DNA of 64,000 bases, taken from the NCBI GenBank assembly GCA_964471155.1, contig CAYYFX010000003.1:1-64000 (forward strand). The letters run 5' to 3'. A program made the translations under genes and the position numbers. Of the stretch, positions 16,833-26,040 are shown in pieces; position 1 is the stretch's first letter; each line of letters starts with the position of its first letter. The notes beneath the pieces are model-generated. The model worked only from the letters and a program-made list of their open reading frames with translations, was not told where the DNA came from and did no database searches. The DNA is from CAYYFX01 sp964471155. GTDB lineage: Bacteria > ARS69.

Positions 16833-17630
16833 CTACCTCGTCCAGGCCTTGACCGGGGGAGGCGCTCCGGCGGCGGCGCTCCAGCCGGACACGTCCACCT
16901 CGAGGAACGTGAGCCGGTCGCGCTCCGGGTCCAGCGGGATCTCGATCGGCGCGGCGCCGGTCCAGCCGTCGCCCTCCATCGTGAGCGACAGCACGTGCGG
17001 CCGCGGCTCCATCAGCTCGTGCAACAACTGCGTGGCGCCGCCCTGCACCAGGGACGACCGCGCGGCCTCCGTGAGCTCCACCTGCCACGTGGGGCCGTCG
17101 GCGTCCGCCACCGTCACCTTCGACGGCGCCCCCCCGGCGGGCACGCCGGAGAGGAGCACCACGAGGGCCGTGCGCTGCCGTCCCGCGAAGTCCCCTTCCA
17201 GGAGACCCAGCCGTTCGTGCTGCGCGGCCAGCAGGGCCTCCATGGAATCCATCTCCCACTCGAGATCCTCGATGCCGGCCACGCTCTCCAGCAGCGCGTG
17301 CTGCTCGATGCGATCCTTGCCGACCGCGGCGGAGTCCCGGGCGGCGCGGACCTCCGCCAGCATCTCGCGCCAGCGGAGGAAGCGCGGGTCCAGGTCGCGC
17401 GCGTCCAGCGCGCGGCGATCCACCACGAGCAGCAGCGCGTCCAGGCGCGCGCGGAAGAAGTCCTTGTTGTCCTCGAGGAAGCGGAACGTGGGCAGCTTCG
17501 GCGCGTCATGGCCGGCGCGCCGCACTTCCCAGGTGTCCACGCTGTCGGCGGCGGCGGGCGCCGCCGGCTCCCGCGCGGACGCCGCGCCCGCGAGCAGCAG
17601 CGCGGCGACCAGCGCCGGCGTCCCGCGCAT
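16833..17630 (-). CDS. Exported protein of unknown function
   Basis: 265 residues with a signal peptide (about 1-20). A charged helical stretch (about 40-130: FLEDNKDFFRARLDALLLVVDRRALDARDLDPRF, EQHALLESVAGIEDLEWEMDSME) suggests a coiled coil. A beta-rich C-terminal half follows (WQVELTEAARSSLVQGG, HVLSLTMEGDGW, ERDRLTFLEVDVSGW). No family was recognised. The ATG at 17630 shares one base with the upstream stop (TGATG), and the giant TPR gene starts 6 nt downstream. Its position suggests a periplasmic component acting with the TPR scaffold. Confidence 0.7.
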   Translation of the reverse strand: MRGTPALVAALLLAGAASAREPAAPAAADSVDTWEVRRAGHDAPKLPTFRFLEDNKDFFRARLDALLLVVDRRALDARDLDPRFLRWREMLAEVRAARDSAAVGKDRIEQHALLESVAGIEDLEWEMDSMEALLAAQHERLGLLEGDFAGRQRTALVVLLSGVPAGGAPSKVTVADADGPTWQVELTEAARSSLVQGGATQLLHELMEPRPHVLSLTMEGDGWTGAAPIEIPLDPERDRLTFLEVDVSGWSAAAGAPPPVKAWTR

Positions 17631-18190
17631 CAGCCGCGCCACGTGCGCACCACCTTCCCGGAGCTCGCGTCCACCACGACCCACAGCCCCGGCGCGCCCG
17701 GCGACGCGTACACCACGGCCCACGTCGCCGCGTCCGGGTGCTTCACGTCGAGGATGCCGCGCACCAGCATCATGGAGCGGAGGGTTCCCGCCTCCTCCGC
17801 GCGGAACTTCGCGCCCGCCTTCGACTCGGCGGCGGCCAGCGCGTCCGCGCTGTCCACCCACGTCCCCTCGATCGGCGGCGCGGGGAAGGCGAAGGGCAGG
17901 TCCACCGCCTCGCGGATCCGCCCGTCGCGCACCGAGTAGCCGCGCGCCGCGTCCCGGGAGGGCGAGTAGAAGAGGTAGCCCCAGCGCGCGGCCGCGCCGC
18001 CGTCCGCCACGGGCTCGTCGTTCTCCACCCACACGAGCTGCGCGTCGTCGGTCCAGGCCAGCGCCGCCTCGCGCGCCAGGTCCTCGCCGGCGCGCGCCGT
18101 GAAGGGGACCGGATCGCCCGCGCGCCCCGCGCCCGGCGCTCCCGCCAGCGCGGCGCACACGACGCCCACGATGCCCGCCCTGCGTCCCAT
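17630..18190 (-). CDS. Exported small protein, possibly PepSY-like
   Basis: 186 residues with a signal peptide (about 1-24). The rest is a compact alpha/beta domain. Its end, TWAVVYASPGAPGLWVVVDASSGKVVRTWRG, has the strand-turn-strand of PepSY/YpeB-type domains (VyvDa.tGkv), but the match is weak. The N-terminal half includes AREAALAWTDDAQLVWVEND and WGYLFYSPSRD. Nine nucleotides separate it from the SH3-barrel gene upstream, and it is coupled (TGATG) to the 265-residue gene. PepSY-like domains often bind or inhibit partner proteins, which would fit a chaperone-like role here. Confidence 0.65.
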   Translation of the reverse strand: MGRRAGIVGVVCAALAGAPGAGRAGDPVPFTARAGEDLAREAALAWTDDAQLVWVENDEPVADGGAAARWGYLFYSPSRDAARGYSVRDGRIREAVDLPFAFPAPPIEGTWVDSADALAAAESKAGAKFRAEEAGTLRSMMLVRGILDVKHPDAATWAVVYASPGAPGLWVVVDASSGKVVRTWRG

Positions 18191-18199
18191 CGTCGCCTC

Positions 18200-19096
18200 C
18201 TACAGAAGGATCGTGGTGCCGACCGCGAACACGAAGTTGCTGTTCCCGCGGCGCGAGTCGTCCTCGCCGGACTCGAAGCGGTAGTTGCGGAACTCCCAGC
18301 GCATGGCCGTGGACCGCGACAGGTAGAAACGGATGCCTCCGCCCACGTTCCAGGTGGACTCGGTGTCGCCGCGCATGATCGTGGAGCCGAGGCCGCCGGT
18401 GACGTACGGCACGAGCTGCCGGCCGGGCAGGATCTCCGCGTTCGCGTTCATCTCGTAGAAGAGCATGTGGAACTCCTCGGGCTCCAGCGTGAGCCCGAAG
18501 AGCGACTCCACGATCTCCGCCGGGCGGTCCACGTGCGACCAGGCCACGCCGCCCTCGAACTCCAGGAAGTCCAGGACGTAGTAGCCCAGCCGCCCCCCGA
18601 GCGCGATGGAGTTGGACTTGCGGTCGAACGAGTACCCGCCGCCCCAGCCCGACAGCGTGAAGCTGCCGATGCGCGAGAACATCTTCGGGTTCGGCCGGAA
18701 CTCCAGGCCGGACAGATCGTGCTCCTCGTGGCACAAGGACTCGTGGATCCAGCCGGTCCGCGTGTCGGAGAGGCGCACGTTGTACCAGGCGTCGCGCTTC
18801 GTGATGACCGGGTAGCGCGCGTCGCGCGGCGCGACCTCGAGCACGGCGAAGTCCTCGCCCGGGCCGAGCCGGATGACGTTCTCGTCCGCCCGGTCCAGCT
18901 TCACGAGCGTCTTCGTGGACATCCACGGCGGGTTCGGCTGCGCCCTCGCGGGCGCCGGCGCGGCGCCGTCCCCGGGAGCGGCCGCCGCGACCGCCGAATC
19001 CGCCGTCACCGGCGACCACACCGGATCGTCGGCGCGCACGGTGCCGCCGCCAAGGAGCGTCGCGGCGATCGCCGCCGTCAGGATGCGGTGCGTCAT
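18200..19096 (-). CDS. SH3b domain fused to an outer-membrane beta-barrel
   Basis: 298-residue exported protein. Signal peptide about 1-22 and an Ala/Pro linker to about 55. A bacterial SH3 domain follows at about 58-120 (LVKLDRADENVIRLGPGEDF ... AWYNVRLSDTRTGWIHESLC). The C-terminal ~170 residues look like an eight-stranded outer-membrane barrel: alternating strands such as GGRLGYYVLDFLEFEGGVAWSH, QLVPYVTGGLGSTI, WNVGGGIRFYLS, with terminal FVFAVGTTILL. SH3b domains in the periplasm commonly bind peptidoglycan, so this protein could tie the outer membrane to the wall or to the TPR scaffold. ATG at 19096 follows GGAGGGAG. Confidence 0.8.
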   Translation of the reverse strand: MTHRILTAAIAATLLGGGTVRADDPVWSPVTADSAVAAAAPGDGAAPAPARAQPNPPWMSTKTLVKLDRADENVIRLGPGEDFAVLEVAPRDARYPVITKRDAWYNVRLSDTRTGWIHESLCHEEHDLSGLEFRPNPKMFSRIGSFTLSGWGGGYSFDRKSNSIALGGRLGYYVLDFLEFEGGVAWSHVDRPAEIVESLFGLTLEPEEFHMLFYEMNANAEILPGRQLVPYVTGGLGSTIMRGDTESTWNVGGGIRFYLSRSTAMRWEFRNYRFESGEDDSRRGNSNFVFAVGTTILL

Positions 19097-19107
19097 GGCT
19101 CTCCCTC

Positions 19108-19767
19108 CTACAGCCCGAAGAGCGGGCGGGCGATCTCCACGCGCGCCGTCCAGCTCCCGAAGGTCTCCCGTTCCTCCACGATCGCGTCGCCGCGGCGGTG
19201 CGTGGTGTCCAGCGCGAACCAGGTGCGCTCCGCCGCGGCCGCCGCCTCGAGGCCGAACGGCAGCGCGCGCCGCAGCACGGCGCCGGCGCCGAACACCGCC
19301 TCGTCGATCGGGTCCGCGCGCACGACGATCGGCTCGCCGAGCAGCACGTCGTCGATCGTCATCTCGCGCGGGGCCCATGCGAACCGCACCACGCCGGCGC
19401 TGCCGGTGGCGCCGAGACGGAAGCCGAACGCCTCCACCAGCCCCACCTCGCCGATGCCCTGCACGCCCGTGAGCGACACCGTGAACTGCCGCGATTCCCC
19501 GGGGATCCCGGTGGCCTGCCGCGTGGCGGCGCGCCAGACGCGCGCACCGCCGGTCAACCGCCCCGCGGAGGCCGCGAACGTGCCTCCCCACACGGGACGC
19601 GGGTCGGTCTCCCAGCGGTAATCGGCAAGATGCGGATCGAGCACGAGGATCCCGCCCCACGGGGCGAGGGAGACCTGCGCGGCCGCGCGCGCGGGCGAGG
19701 GCACGGCGACGCCGGCGACCGCGAAGACCGCGGCGAACCCCGCGAGGACGCGCGCTGTCCGCATCAT
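19108..19767 (-). CDS. Exported protein, probable small outer-membrane beta-barrel
   Basis: 219 residues with a signal peptide (about 1-29: RVLAGFAAVFAVAGVAVPSPARA). The mature part has amphipathic strands with aromatic ends: VSLAPWGGILVLD, QFTVSLTGVQGIGEVGLVEAFGFRLG, GVVRFAWAPRE, GLEAAAAAERTWFALD, SWTARVEIARPLFGL. The terminal Leu and aromatic pattern suit insertion by BamA. The family was not recognised. Eleven nucleotides separate it from the SH3-barrel gene, so the two barrels are made together. Confidence 0.65.
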   Translation of the reverse strand: MMRTARVLAGFAAVFAVAGVAVPSPARAAAQVSLAPWGGILVLDPHLADYRWETDPRPVWGGTFAASAGRLTGGARVWRAATRQATGIPGESRQFTVSLTGVQGIGEVGLVEAFGFRLGATGSAGVVRFAWAPREMTIDDVLLGEPIVVRADPIDEAVFGAGAVLRRALPFGLEAAAAAERTWFALDTTHRRGDAIVEERETFGSWTARVEIARPLFGL

Positions 19768-19783
19768 CCACCCCTCCCTCCCG

Positions 19784-20386
19784 TCACGGAGCCGGCTGCG
19801 CCAGCTCCACGCCGACCGTCAGAAGCTCGTTCGCCTCGGAGAGCCGCGGCGTGACGACCTCGATCTCGTCGCCGCCCGGCACCTCCACCTCGTCCACGTC
19901 GCCGATGTACAGCAGCAGGAACAGGCCCGCGCCGCCGGCCACCGCCGTGCTGTCCACGACCGACCCGTCCGCCACCGGCGGCGGGAACCCCGCGTCGATC
20001 TCCAGCGGGATCTCCTGGATCAGGTGGTCGAACCCGGTCACGGCCCGCGACGCGAACCCGAGCGACGTGGACGCCGCGATCACGCGGTCCACCTCGCGCG
20101 CGAGCAGCAGCGGGTCGTCCGTCCGCTCGAACTCCACGTCGTCCGCGGTCAGCGTGTCCGACCGGCGGACCTCCGCGATCACGAACCCGGTGAGGATCTC
20201 CCGGTAGGTGAGCCGCGCGGTGAGCGTGATGGGCGTGCTCTGTCCCGGCGCGACCTCCGTCACGCTCGGCGGCTGCGCGAACTCGAGGCGCGTCCAGCGC
20301 TCCTCGATCGGCGGATCGCCGAGACAGCCGGGGACGAGCAGCGCGGCGGACGCCAGGCCCGCCGCGCGCGCCGCTTCGCGGATCAT
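19784..20386 (-). CDS. Lipoprotein of unknown function
   Basis: 200 residues with the lipobox LLVPGC (Cys about 21). The mature domain is beta-rich, with an Ig/fibronectin-like pattern (SVTEVAPGQSTPITLTARLTYREILTGFVIAEVRRSD), a middle region with IQEIPLEIDAGFPPP, a hydrophobic strand GAGLFLLLYIGDVDEVEVPGG and a final ELLTVGVELAQPAP. No family recognised. It overlaps the NHL protein gene by ATGA. Confidence 0.65.
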   Translation of the reverse strand: MIREAARAAGLASAALLVPGCLGDPPIEERWTRLEFAQPPSVTEVAPGQSTPITLTARLTYREILTGFVIAEVRRSDTLTADDVEFERTDDPLLLAREVDRVIAASTSLGFASRAVTGFDHLIQEIPLEIDAGFPPPVADGSVVDSTAVAGGAGLFLLLYIGDVDEVEVPGGDEIEVVTPRLSEANELLTVGVELAQPAP

Positions 20387-22014
20387 CGCAGGAACACCAC
20401 CTTGCGGACGGCCACCTCGCCGTTCGCCGCGACGCGCGTCAGGTACACGCCCGCCGCGACCGCGCGGCCGGCCGAGTCCCGGCCGTCCCACGTCACGGAG
20501 TGCGTCCCCGCGGAGCGCGGGCCGGAGGCGAGGTCGCGCACGAGCCGGCCGGCGAGGTCGTACACGGCCACCTTCGCGTTCGCCGCGCCGGAGGCCGGAA
20601 TCGAGAAGCGGATCGCCGTGGAGGCGGCGAAGGGGTTCGGGCTGGCCGACACGATGGCGAGGTTCGCCGGGGCCGCCGCCGGGCCGTTCCACGAGAACGG
20701 GAGCGACGCCTGGCCGCTCTCGCCGCCCTCGTAGGTGGAGCGGGCGGTCACGCGCAGCGTGTAGTCCCCCTCCGCCATGGTCAGCGCCTCCGCGGGCAGC
20801 GCCACGCGGTTCGCGCCCGCGGACAGCTCGCCGAGCGGGGCCGAGGCGACCACGCGGCCGGCCCCGTCCACGACCTCCGCGGCCACGTCCGCGCGGTCGG
20901 TCAGCGTGAATTCCGCCGCCAGCTCACGGCCCGCCTGCACGGACGCGTCGCGCACGTCCACGCCCAGGCGGTACAGCCGGAGCCCCGACGCCTCGTCCCA
21001 CTGCTCCACGAGCACGGCGCCGCCGTAGCCGGCGCGCCGCGTCGTGCCGCGGACGTGGTCCGTGGTGGTCACGAACGGGATGGCGAGGTCCCGCGGCCGC
21101 GTCGCGCCGTCCAGCGTCGCGAGCGGTTCGAGGGACGCCGTGTACTTCGTCACGCCGGACACCGGCGAGGCCGCGTACACGTGCCCGAAGCCGTCCACGT
21201 CCAGGCCCGTGATGCCCTCCGCGTCCACGCGCGCCGCGCCGCGCCACACCAGCGTCTCGCCCGCGTCCACGAGCGTGACGATGCGGCGGTTGTGCGAGTC
21301 GGCCACGTACAGGATGTCGTTCTGCACGCCGTTGTCGCGGCCCACGGCGATCGCCATCGGGCCGGCGAAGCGGCCGGCGGAGCTGCCGAGCTCGCCGAGC
21401 GAGGCACGCAGCACCGCGCCGTCGGCGGCCAGGTCGTAGGCCAGCACGCGGCTCGCGCCGGCGTCGGCCACGTACAGCCGGTCATCCGACGGGTCGAACG
21501 GCGTGCCGCGATCCGAGTGCGCCACGTCGTACGGACGGGCCGCGCCCTCGATCGCGAAGCGCGGGACCAGCGTGATGGAGTCGTACTCGGTCACCGCGTC
21601 GAAGGCCAGGACCCGGCGGTTGCCGGAGTCCGCCACGTACACGCGACCGTCCGGGGCCACGTCCACGCCGCGCGGGGCGGACAGGCGGCCGAAGGCCGAT
21701 CCCTCGCCGTCGAAGGCCGCGAGCCGGCCGTCGATCTCGCCGGCCAGCAGCCGGTTCCACGAGGCGTCGGTCACGACCTGGAACCAGCGCGACTCCAGGT
21801 ACGGGAAGCGGTCGTACACGTCCACGCGCCCGATGACCGCGGTGGCCCACGGGTCGCCGAACAGGTTCCGCTGCATCGACTCCCGCGTCACGGAGCGGTC
21901 GAGCACGTCCACGCCGATCTCCGGCAGCAGCGGAGCGGGCGTGAAGGTGGCGCCGCGCCCGTCGCCCGCGAGGGCGGCGAGGATCAGGGCCGAGGTGAGG
22001 AAGGTCCGGGTCAT
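20383..22014 (-). CDS. Secreted NHL-repeat beta-propeller with FlgD-like C-terminal domain
   Basis: 543 residues. Signal peptide about 1-21. NHL repeats from about 85 to 310: LSAPRGVDVAPDGRVYVADSGNRRVLAFD, DRLYVADAGASRVLAYD, NDILYVADSHNRRIVTL, ITGLDVDGFGHVYAAS. These form a propeller, typically used for protein or polysaccharide binding. A beta domain (about 345-445) follows, and a C-terminal FlgD-like sorting/anchor domain (about 455-543: ASPNPFAASTAIRFSIPASG, LAGRLVRDLASGPRSAGTHS, AGVYLTRVA). It is the only protein of the 19-gene run with this C-terminal domain, so it may be the surface-exposed element. Confidence 0.85.
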   Translation of the reverse strand: MTRTFLTSALILAALAGDGRGATFTPAPLLPEIGVDVLDRSVTRESMQRNLFGDPWATAVIGRVDVYDRFPYLESRWFQVVTDASWNRLLAGEIDGRLAAFDGEGSAFGRLSAPRGVDVAPDGRVYVADSGNRRVLAFDAVTEYDSITLVPRFAIEGAARPYDVAHSDRGTPFDPSDDRLYVADAGASRVLAYDLAADGAVLRASLGELGSSAGRFAGPMAIAVGRDNGVQNDILYVADSHNRRIVTLVDAGETLVWRGAARVDAEGITGLDVDGFGHVYAASPVSGVTKYTASLEPLATLDGATRPRDLAIPFVTTTDHVRGTTRRAGYGGAVLVEQWDEASGLRLYRLGVDVRDASVQAGRELAAEFTLTDRADVAAEVVDGAGRVVASAPLGELSAGANRVALPAEALTMAEGDYTLRVTARSTYEGGESGQASLPFSWNGPAAAPANLAIVSASPNPFAASTAIRFSIPASGAANAKVAVYDLAGRLVRDLASGPRSAGTHSVTWDGRDSAGRAVAAGVYLTRVAANGEVAVRKVVFLR

Positions 22015-22035
22015 GAGGCGCTCCTTCGGGGGTGC

Positions 22036-23166
22036 TCAGTACGACAACGCGAGTCCGGTCTCGAAGATGTTCGCCGAGAAGTTGTTGCTGTTGAAGTAAC
22101 GCTGGTACTGCACCTCGAGCTCGACGTCCCCGAGCCACTGCCAGGAGAACGGCGCGCCGCCGAGCCGCCAGCCGACGCGCGTGCCGAACAGGTGCGCGTC
22201 GAAGTCGCCCATCCGGTAGTCCGCGGTCCGGAACCCGCCGGCCTCCGCGGCGTCCGTGTACTCGTCCCGCCAGAAGTCCGCGGCGGTCTGCGAGTACCAG
22301 CGGTACCGGTAGCGGACGACCACGTGGTCGCCCACGTACTGGTTGAGCTTCGCGCCCGCGGTGTGCGAGGCGATGCCCCAGTCGTCCGTGTAGAACTTGT
22401 AGTCCGCCTTCAGGCTGGACCGGTTGGGCAGGTACCGGTTCACCTTCAGGAAGACGTCGCGGCGTTGCCGCGAGTCCGGGTGGCGCTCGGCGACGTACGC
22501 GCCGTCCACGTAGACGTTGCGGTACGGGTTGTGCTGCAGGCCGTCCACCTGGAACACCTCGCCGCCGACCTGCACCAGCGTCACGGGCGTCAGCACGAAC
22601 GTGGCGGTGAGCGCGCCGTGCGCCGTGTTCTTCCGGTCCTCCGGCGTGTCGGTGTCGTCGTCCGCGAGCGGTTCGATGCGGTCCCAGCCCCAGCTCGCGG
22701 CCAGGCTCAGGACGAGGTTGTCGTCCAGGAGGCTGCGCTCGGCGCCGCCGGAGATCTGCTGCGCGAAGTAGTCGTCCTCGATCGACGTGTAGTAGCCGGC
22801 GGTCAGCCCGCGCCAGGACACCGACGTGTCGATCTGGTCGCGGTTCTTGGACCAGTCCGCGTACGGATCCGAGCCGGTCGCGATCGGGCGACTGGCCCCG
22901 GAGATGGAATCCACGGCCTGCTGGCTGCCGGGCGCCGCCGTCACGCCGGGGACGACCACCGTCTCGTGCAGCAGGTTCACGTTCATCGTCGCGTCCGGCG
23001 CCACGTCCAGACGCCACGCGCCGCGCTGCGACGACACCTTCACGTGGTCGGAGTCCGTGAACAGCTCGAAGTGCAGTCCCGCCTCGCCCTCGTCCCAGTC
23101 GATGCCGTGGGCGGGCGAGGACAGGAGCGCGGCGGTGGCGGCCAGGAGGGCGTTCCTCAGTTGCAC
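22036..23166 (-). CDS. DUF3570-family outer-membrane beta-barrel
   Basis: 376 residues. Signal peptide about 1-20, then IDWDEGEAGLHFELFTDSDHVKV and long amphipathic strands typical of DUF3570 (VSWRGLTAGYYTSIEDDYFAQQ, QLNQYVGDHVVVRYRYRWYSQT-like region, YFNSNNFSANIFETGLALSY). The C-terminus ends in a strand with terminal Tyr, as in barrels of 14-16 strands. DUF3570 genes are usually found beside DUF4266 and a thioredoxin-like gene, exactly as here; no activity is established for the set. GTG 23166 overlaps the DUF4266 stop by 10 nt; GTG 23172 is an alternative. Confidence 0.85.
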   Translation of the reverse strand: MQLRNALLAATAALLSSPAHGIDWDEGEAGLHFELFTDSDHVKVSSQRGAWRLDVAPDATMNVNLLHETVVVPGVTAAPGSQQAVDSISGASRPIATGSDPYADWSKNRDQIDTSVSWRGLTAGYYTSIEDDYFAQQISGGAERSLLDDNLVLSLAASWGWDRIEPLADDDTDTPEDRKNTAHGALTATFVLTPVTLVQVGGEVFQVDGLQHNPYRNVYVDGAYVAERHPDSRQRRDVFLKVNRYLPNRSSLKADYKFYTDDWGIASHTAGAKLNQYVGDHVVVRYRYRWYSQTAADFWRDEYTDAAEAGGFRTADYRMGDFDAHLFGTRVGWRLGGAPFSWQWLGDVELEVQYQRYFNSNNFSANIFETGLALSY

Positions 23167-23386
23167 GCGCACCCCCCCGCCGCCGTACCGGCGCCGCCGG
23201 TCGAGCCCTCGCGGGCCTCGATCCAGTGCAGCTCCTTGGCGGCCTCCCGCGAGTCCGCGCGGAAGGTCATGATGGGGTCGGCCAGCCGCTCCTTCTCGTA
23301 CGGGCGCACGGTGGCGCAGCCGCCCGCGACGAGCGCGGCGGCGAGCGTGGCGAGCACGGCGAGCCCGGAACGGCGCAGCACGGCAC

Positions 23387-23390
<4 letters not shown>
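23157..23390 (-). CDS. DUF4266 small lipoprotein with Cys-x-Cys tail
   Basis: 77-residue lipoprotein. Lipobox VAGGC near residue 25, then the DUF4266 core VRPYEKERLADPIMTFRAD and a Gly-rich tail ending GGAGTAAGGCACN. The Cys-x-Cys-Asn end is typical of the family and could bind metal, form a disulphide with the neighbouring TlpA, or be modified. It lies between tlpA (4-nt overlap) and the DUF3570 barrel (10-nt overlap), the canonical order. Its function is unknown. Confidence 0.85.
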
Positions 23391-23956
<566 letters not shown>

Positions 23957-23965
23957 GTCGCGCTC

Positions 23966-25996
23966 CTACCGGTACTGGGCGCCGAGCAGCACCCAGAGGT
24001 TGATGAGACGCTTCTCCTCGTCGGTCAGCGCGAACGGGCCGGCCGGGTCGGGATGCGCGCCGGTGCCGGCGTGCGAGCCCAGGCCCATCACCGCGTCCAC
24101 CAGGACGGAGCGGCGCGGGAACGCCGGCCGCACGTAGTTCGGCTTGCCCTCCTCCGGCTCGCCGGAGAGGTTCACGTAGGCGCGCGGGAACAGCGCGTCC
24201 ATCTCGCCGCCCTCGATCAGCTCGGCGGTGAGCGGCAGGTTCGCCGGCGCGAACGTGGTCTCGGGCGGCGCCGGGATGGGCTGGCCCGCACCGTCCAGAT
24301 CGTGCGTCGTGCGCTGCGTGACCACCTCGACGTGGCAGCCCGCGCACTTCGCCTGGACGATCGGCGCGATGTCGTTCTCGTAGTTGATGACGGTCCACTC
24401 CGCCGGCGTCCGGTTCAGGTCCGAGGCCGGCAGCGACGCGGCGATCGGCGCGGGGTTCACCGACACGCGCCCGAGCGCCGAGCGGTCCTCGTGGCAGCCG
24501 GTGCACGTGAAGACCTCGCCCGGCCGCACGTAGATGTGCGTCCGCTTCGTCACGATGCCGCGTTCCTGCGGGTCGAGGATGGCGAAGCTGAGCGGCGTGT
24601 CCGCCGGGACGTCGATCTTGAAGGACCCGTCGGCCTGCACGGGAGCGAAGCCGATCAGCGCGCGCTTCTCGAACTCGTTCGCCGAGAAGTCGTTCGGCTC
24701 CCCGGAGCGGGTCGGCCGCGCCGCGATCAGGGCGATCCCGGGAACGTCGTCCACGCCCTGCACCGGGACCTCCTGGCCGTCCTGCGTGCCGCGGAAGAAC
24801 ACGGTCTCGGCGATGAAGGTGCCGTGCGTGGCGCCCGGCACGACCTGGCTCGGGATGACCGGCGGCGCCGGGCGCGGCGCGATGCGCTGCGCGTCGTACT
24901 CGTTGGTGGCCGGGTCGTTGTACAGGAACGTGAGGTCCACGATGGACAGCGTGGCCGGATCCTCCGGCGTCCCCGCGCCATCCTGCCGCAGCGTGAACGT
25001 GTACAGCGCGTAGTCCGTGTCCTCCTCGGTGGCCGCCGGCAGCGTGTACGACGCCACGAACCGGTTCTCGCCGAGCGGGTGCGGGTACTTGAACGCCCCG
25101 TACGTCCAGGGCGCGCCGTCCGTGTTCACGGTGGCCGTGAGCACGTCGTAGTTCAGGTGCCGCGCGGAGGACGGAGGGTCGGCCGGGCCGGCCTCCGGCT
25201 TCAGCACCGCGATCGGTCCGGCGTCCTCGTTCACCATCGTGGACTCGATGGCGATGATGCGGCCGTCGTCCGTGGGGACGGGGTGGAAGAAGTTCCGGTC
25301 GTGCGGGCCGAACTCGTGGAACGTGCCCGTGCCGTCCGGGTTCGTCGCGAACAGCGGGAACCGGTTGAACGTGCCGAAGTGGTCCCAGCGCGTGTACAGG
25401 ACACGGCCGGTCGGCAGCAGCACCGGGTCGAAGTCGTCGGACTGGTTGAAGCTGATGCGCGAAACACCCGAGCCGTCCGCGTTGCACGTGTACATGTGCT
25501 CCGTGGGCGAGTGGTTGTACTCGTCCATCTCCCCGGAGCGCGAGCTCGTGAACAGGATGCGCCCGTCCGGCAGGTACAGCGGGTCGAAGTCGTGGCCGCC
25601 CCCGGAGGTGATCTGGCGCAGGCCGGAGCCGTCGGCGTTGATCTCCCAGATGTTCCGCCGCGACGCGCCCGGCGGCCGCATCGAGAACAGGATGCGCTCG
25701 CCGTCGAACGACACGCACGGATCCGACACGGACGCGCCCGTGTAGTTCGTGAGCGGCGTCACGACGCCGTCCGGGGTGATCGGGGAGAGCGTGTACAGGT
25801 TGCTCTCGGCCCAGCTCCGGTTCAGCGTCTCCTCGCCTTCGGTCTTCACGAAGACGAGCGCTTCCGTGGTCTCCTGCGAGATGATGAGGTCATCCGGCGC
25901 GCTCCCCTCCCGGCAACCGGGAAGAAGCGCCAAGCCGGCCAGGATCGGGAGGGGGCCGGGAATCGGGCCCCATCCGGGCGTCAACCCGCGTCGCAT
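23966..25996 (-). CDS. HzsA-like lipoprotein: PD40 propeller with two c-type haem motifs
   Basis: 676-residue lipoprotein (lipobox ALLPGC near residue 28). The N-terminal half contains PD40/TolB-type propeller blades (DPCVSFDGERILFSMRPPG, DFDPLYLPDGRILFTSSRSGEMDEYN, FDPVLLPTGRVLYTRWDHFG), as in the hydrazine synthase alpha-subunit family. The C-terminal part has two haem c sites: FTCTGCHED and KCAGCHVEV. The last ~40 residues (FALTDEEKRLINLWVLLGAQYR) are cytochrome-like. True hydrazine synthase needs HzsBC, which are absent, so anammox chemistry is not implied; HzsA-like proteins are widespread and mostly uncharacterised. ATG 25996 lies 7 nt after AGGAG; upstream in-frame ATGs at 26002 and 26044 are less well placed. 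Confidence 0.85.
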   Translation of the reverse strand: MRRGLTPGWGPIPGPLPILAGLALLPGCREGSAPDDLIISQETTEALVFVKTEGEETLNRSWAESNLYTLSPITPDGVVTPLTNYTGASVSDPCVSFDGERILFSMRPPGASRRNIWEINADGSGLRQITSGGGHDFDPLYLPDGRILFTSSRSGEMDEYNHSPTEHMYTCNADGSGVSRISFNQSDDFDPVLLPTGRVLYTRWDHFGTFNRFPLFATNPDGTGTFHEFGPHDRNFFHPVPTDDGRIIAIESTMVNEDAGPIAVLKPEAGPADPPSSARHLNYDVLTATVNTDGAPWTYGAFKYPHPLGENRFVASYTLPAATEEDTDYALYTFTLRQDGAGTPEDPATLSIVDLTFLYNDPATNEYDAQRIAPRPAPPVIPSQVVPGATHGTFIAETVFFRGTQDGQEVPVQGVDDVPGIALIAARPTRSGEPNDFSANEFEKRALIGFAPVQADGSFKIDVPADTPLSFAILDPQERGIVTKRTHIYVRPGEVFTCTGCHEDRSALGRVSVNPAPIAASLPASDLNRTPAEWTVINYENDIAPIVQAKCAGCHVEVVTQRTTHDLDGAGQPIPAPPETTFAPANLPLTAELIEGGEMDALFPRAYVNLSGEPEEGKPNYVRPAFPRRSVLVDAVMGLGSHAGTGAHPDPAGPFALTDEEKRLINLWVLLGAQYR

Positions 25997-26040
25997 GGAC
26001 ATCTCCTCGTGGCGGGGGCTGTGCCCGGGGGAGGGAGTCT

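Noticed and set aside
11626..17259. Single 1877-codon open frame on the minus strand
   Set aside because: It joins the TPR lipoprotein's frame to out-of-frame sequence of the giant TPR gene. Real signal peptides, lipoboxes and 4-nt overlaps define two genes.
23966..25996. Evidence of anammox (hydrazine synthase)
   Set aside because: HzsB, HzsC and hydrazine dehydrogenase are absent; the HzsA-like fold is shared by many unrelated proteins.
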